Positions 63,588 through 64,000 of a stretch of DNA of 64,000 nt are shown here, piece after piece (position 1 is the first letter of the stretch; each line of letters begins with the position of its first letter). The notes beneath the pieces are model-generated. The model saw only the letters and a program-made list of their open reading frames with translations. It was not told the DNA's origin and did not search any database. Source of the DNA: Luteitalea sp. TBR-22. Its GTDB lineage: Bacteria; Acidobacteriota; Vicinamibacteria; Vicinamibacterales; Vicinamibacteraceae. The DNA lies in NCBI RefSeq assembly GCF_016865485.1, contig NZ_AP024452.1, forward strand, positions 5,788,501 through 5,852,500, written 5' to 3'. The translations under genes and the position numbers were made by a program.

Positions 63588-64000
63588 TGGCGGACGCGCT
63601 GGATACCGGGATTGCCGGGCGGCTGGCCGCCATCCGGCAACGCGTCGCCAGCGCCGCGATCCGCAGCGGACGGTCTCCCGAGGCCGTCCGCCTCGTCGCC
63701 GTCAGCAAGACGTTCGGCCCCGAGGCGGTGCGAGCCGCCCATGCCGCCGGGCAGCTGGATTTCGGTGAGAACCGGGTCCAGGAGGGCCTAGCCAAGCAGG
63801 CCGCCACCGCCGACCTCCCCCTCCGGTGGCACCTGATCGGCCACCTGCAGTCCAACAAGGCCAACAAGGTGCCGGGCGTGTTCGCCTCGGTGGAGTCGGT
63901 GGACAGCATCGACCTGCTCGAACGGCTCTCACGCGCCGCCGCGCAGGGGCGCCGCCCGCTCTCGGTCCTGATCCAGGTCGACCTGGCGCACGAGGCCACC
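63587..64000 (+). CDS. yggS: YggS/PROSC pyridoxal-phosphate homeostasis protein (3' truncated by window)
   Basis: The first 138 residues are present and open to the right edge. The PLP-binding lysine is in LVAVSKTFGPEAV (about residue 41). The alanine-racemase-like barrel continues with FGENRVQEGLAKQ, WHLIGHLQSNKANKV and SVLIQVDLAHEAT. YggS binds PLP without known catalysis and balances vitamin B6 and amino-acid pools. ATG 63587 overlaps the preceding stop. Confidence 0.94.
   Translation, partial: MADALDTGIAGRLAAIRQRVASAAIRSGRSPEAVRLVAVSKTFGPEAVRAAHAAGQLDFGENRVQEGLAKQAATADLPLRWHLIGHLQSNKANKVPGVFASVESVDSIDLLERLSRAAAQGRRPLSVLIQVDLAHEAT

Overview
The window is a GC-rich chromosome segment from a Gram-negative bacterium. 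It carries an LPS assembly porin (LptD), outer-membrane lipoproteins, a TonB/ExbB/ExbD energy system and two very large Oar-like TonB-dependent receptors with an N-terminal carboxypeptidase-regulatory domain. Those receptors, together with Cys-rich and TPR proteins of acidobacterial type, suggest an Acidobacteriota member, most likely class Vicinamibacteria. This is an inference from protein style; no rRNA is present. Almost all of the DNA is ordinary housekeeping. No phage, transposase, CRISPR array, rRNA or tRNA was seen.

Layout: 0-3 kb holds the moaE end, moaD, prfA, prmC and a HIT hydrolase. 3-9 kb is an ileS-lspA-lgt-rluD run plus a Nudix hydrolase. 9-14.5 kb has a DksA-like regulator, two unrecognised proteins, rpmB, ridA and a bifunctional Rel/SpoT. 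14.7-24.7 kb has a TPR lipoprotein and a receptor / GH4 glycosidase / receptor set that looks like a carbohydrate-uptake locus. 24.8-29 kb has an FMN-binding protein, a HAD phosphatase and the operon tonB-exbB-exbD-exbD. 29-35 kb is the tgt-yajC-secD-secF-DUF502 operon divergent from ddl. 35-39 kb has a 29-residue Lys/Ala protein, a HEAT-cyclophilin lipoprotein and a deoxynucleoside kinase. 39-44.6 kb is accD-folC-lptD-epimerase. 44.7-49.3 kb has an acyltransferase-like membrane protein, a secreted protein, a radical SAM enzyme, htpX and a secreted hypothetical. 49.4-55 kb has thiC with a TPP riboswitch, hrpB and an RlmI-like methyltransferase. 55-64 kb has rpiB-glyA-dinG, a GT39-type membrane protein, a DUF885 lipoprotein, a TPR protein and the start of yggS.

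The most unusual content is between the genes. Many gaps contain arrays of 7-bp (sometimes 8-bp) tandem repeats. They are often arranged as a left arm of n units and a right arm of the reverse-complement unit around a core. Several sequence families occur: GGCTCAG, ACTGCCG, AATTTGA, AATTTCAG, CGTCAAA, ACCGGGC, GGCCTTC and GATGCCGC. All ten convergent gene junctions in the window hold an inverted-repeat or hairpin element. In several of them the outer edge of the element forms the stop codon of the neighbouring gene. A related palindrome is inserted in frame inside ileS. A second theme is translation without Shine-Dalgarno sites: six genes have a -10-like hexamer only 6-10 nt before the start codon, which suggests leaderless mRNAs, while other genes have strong SD sequences.
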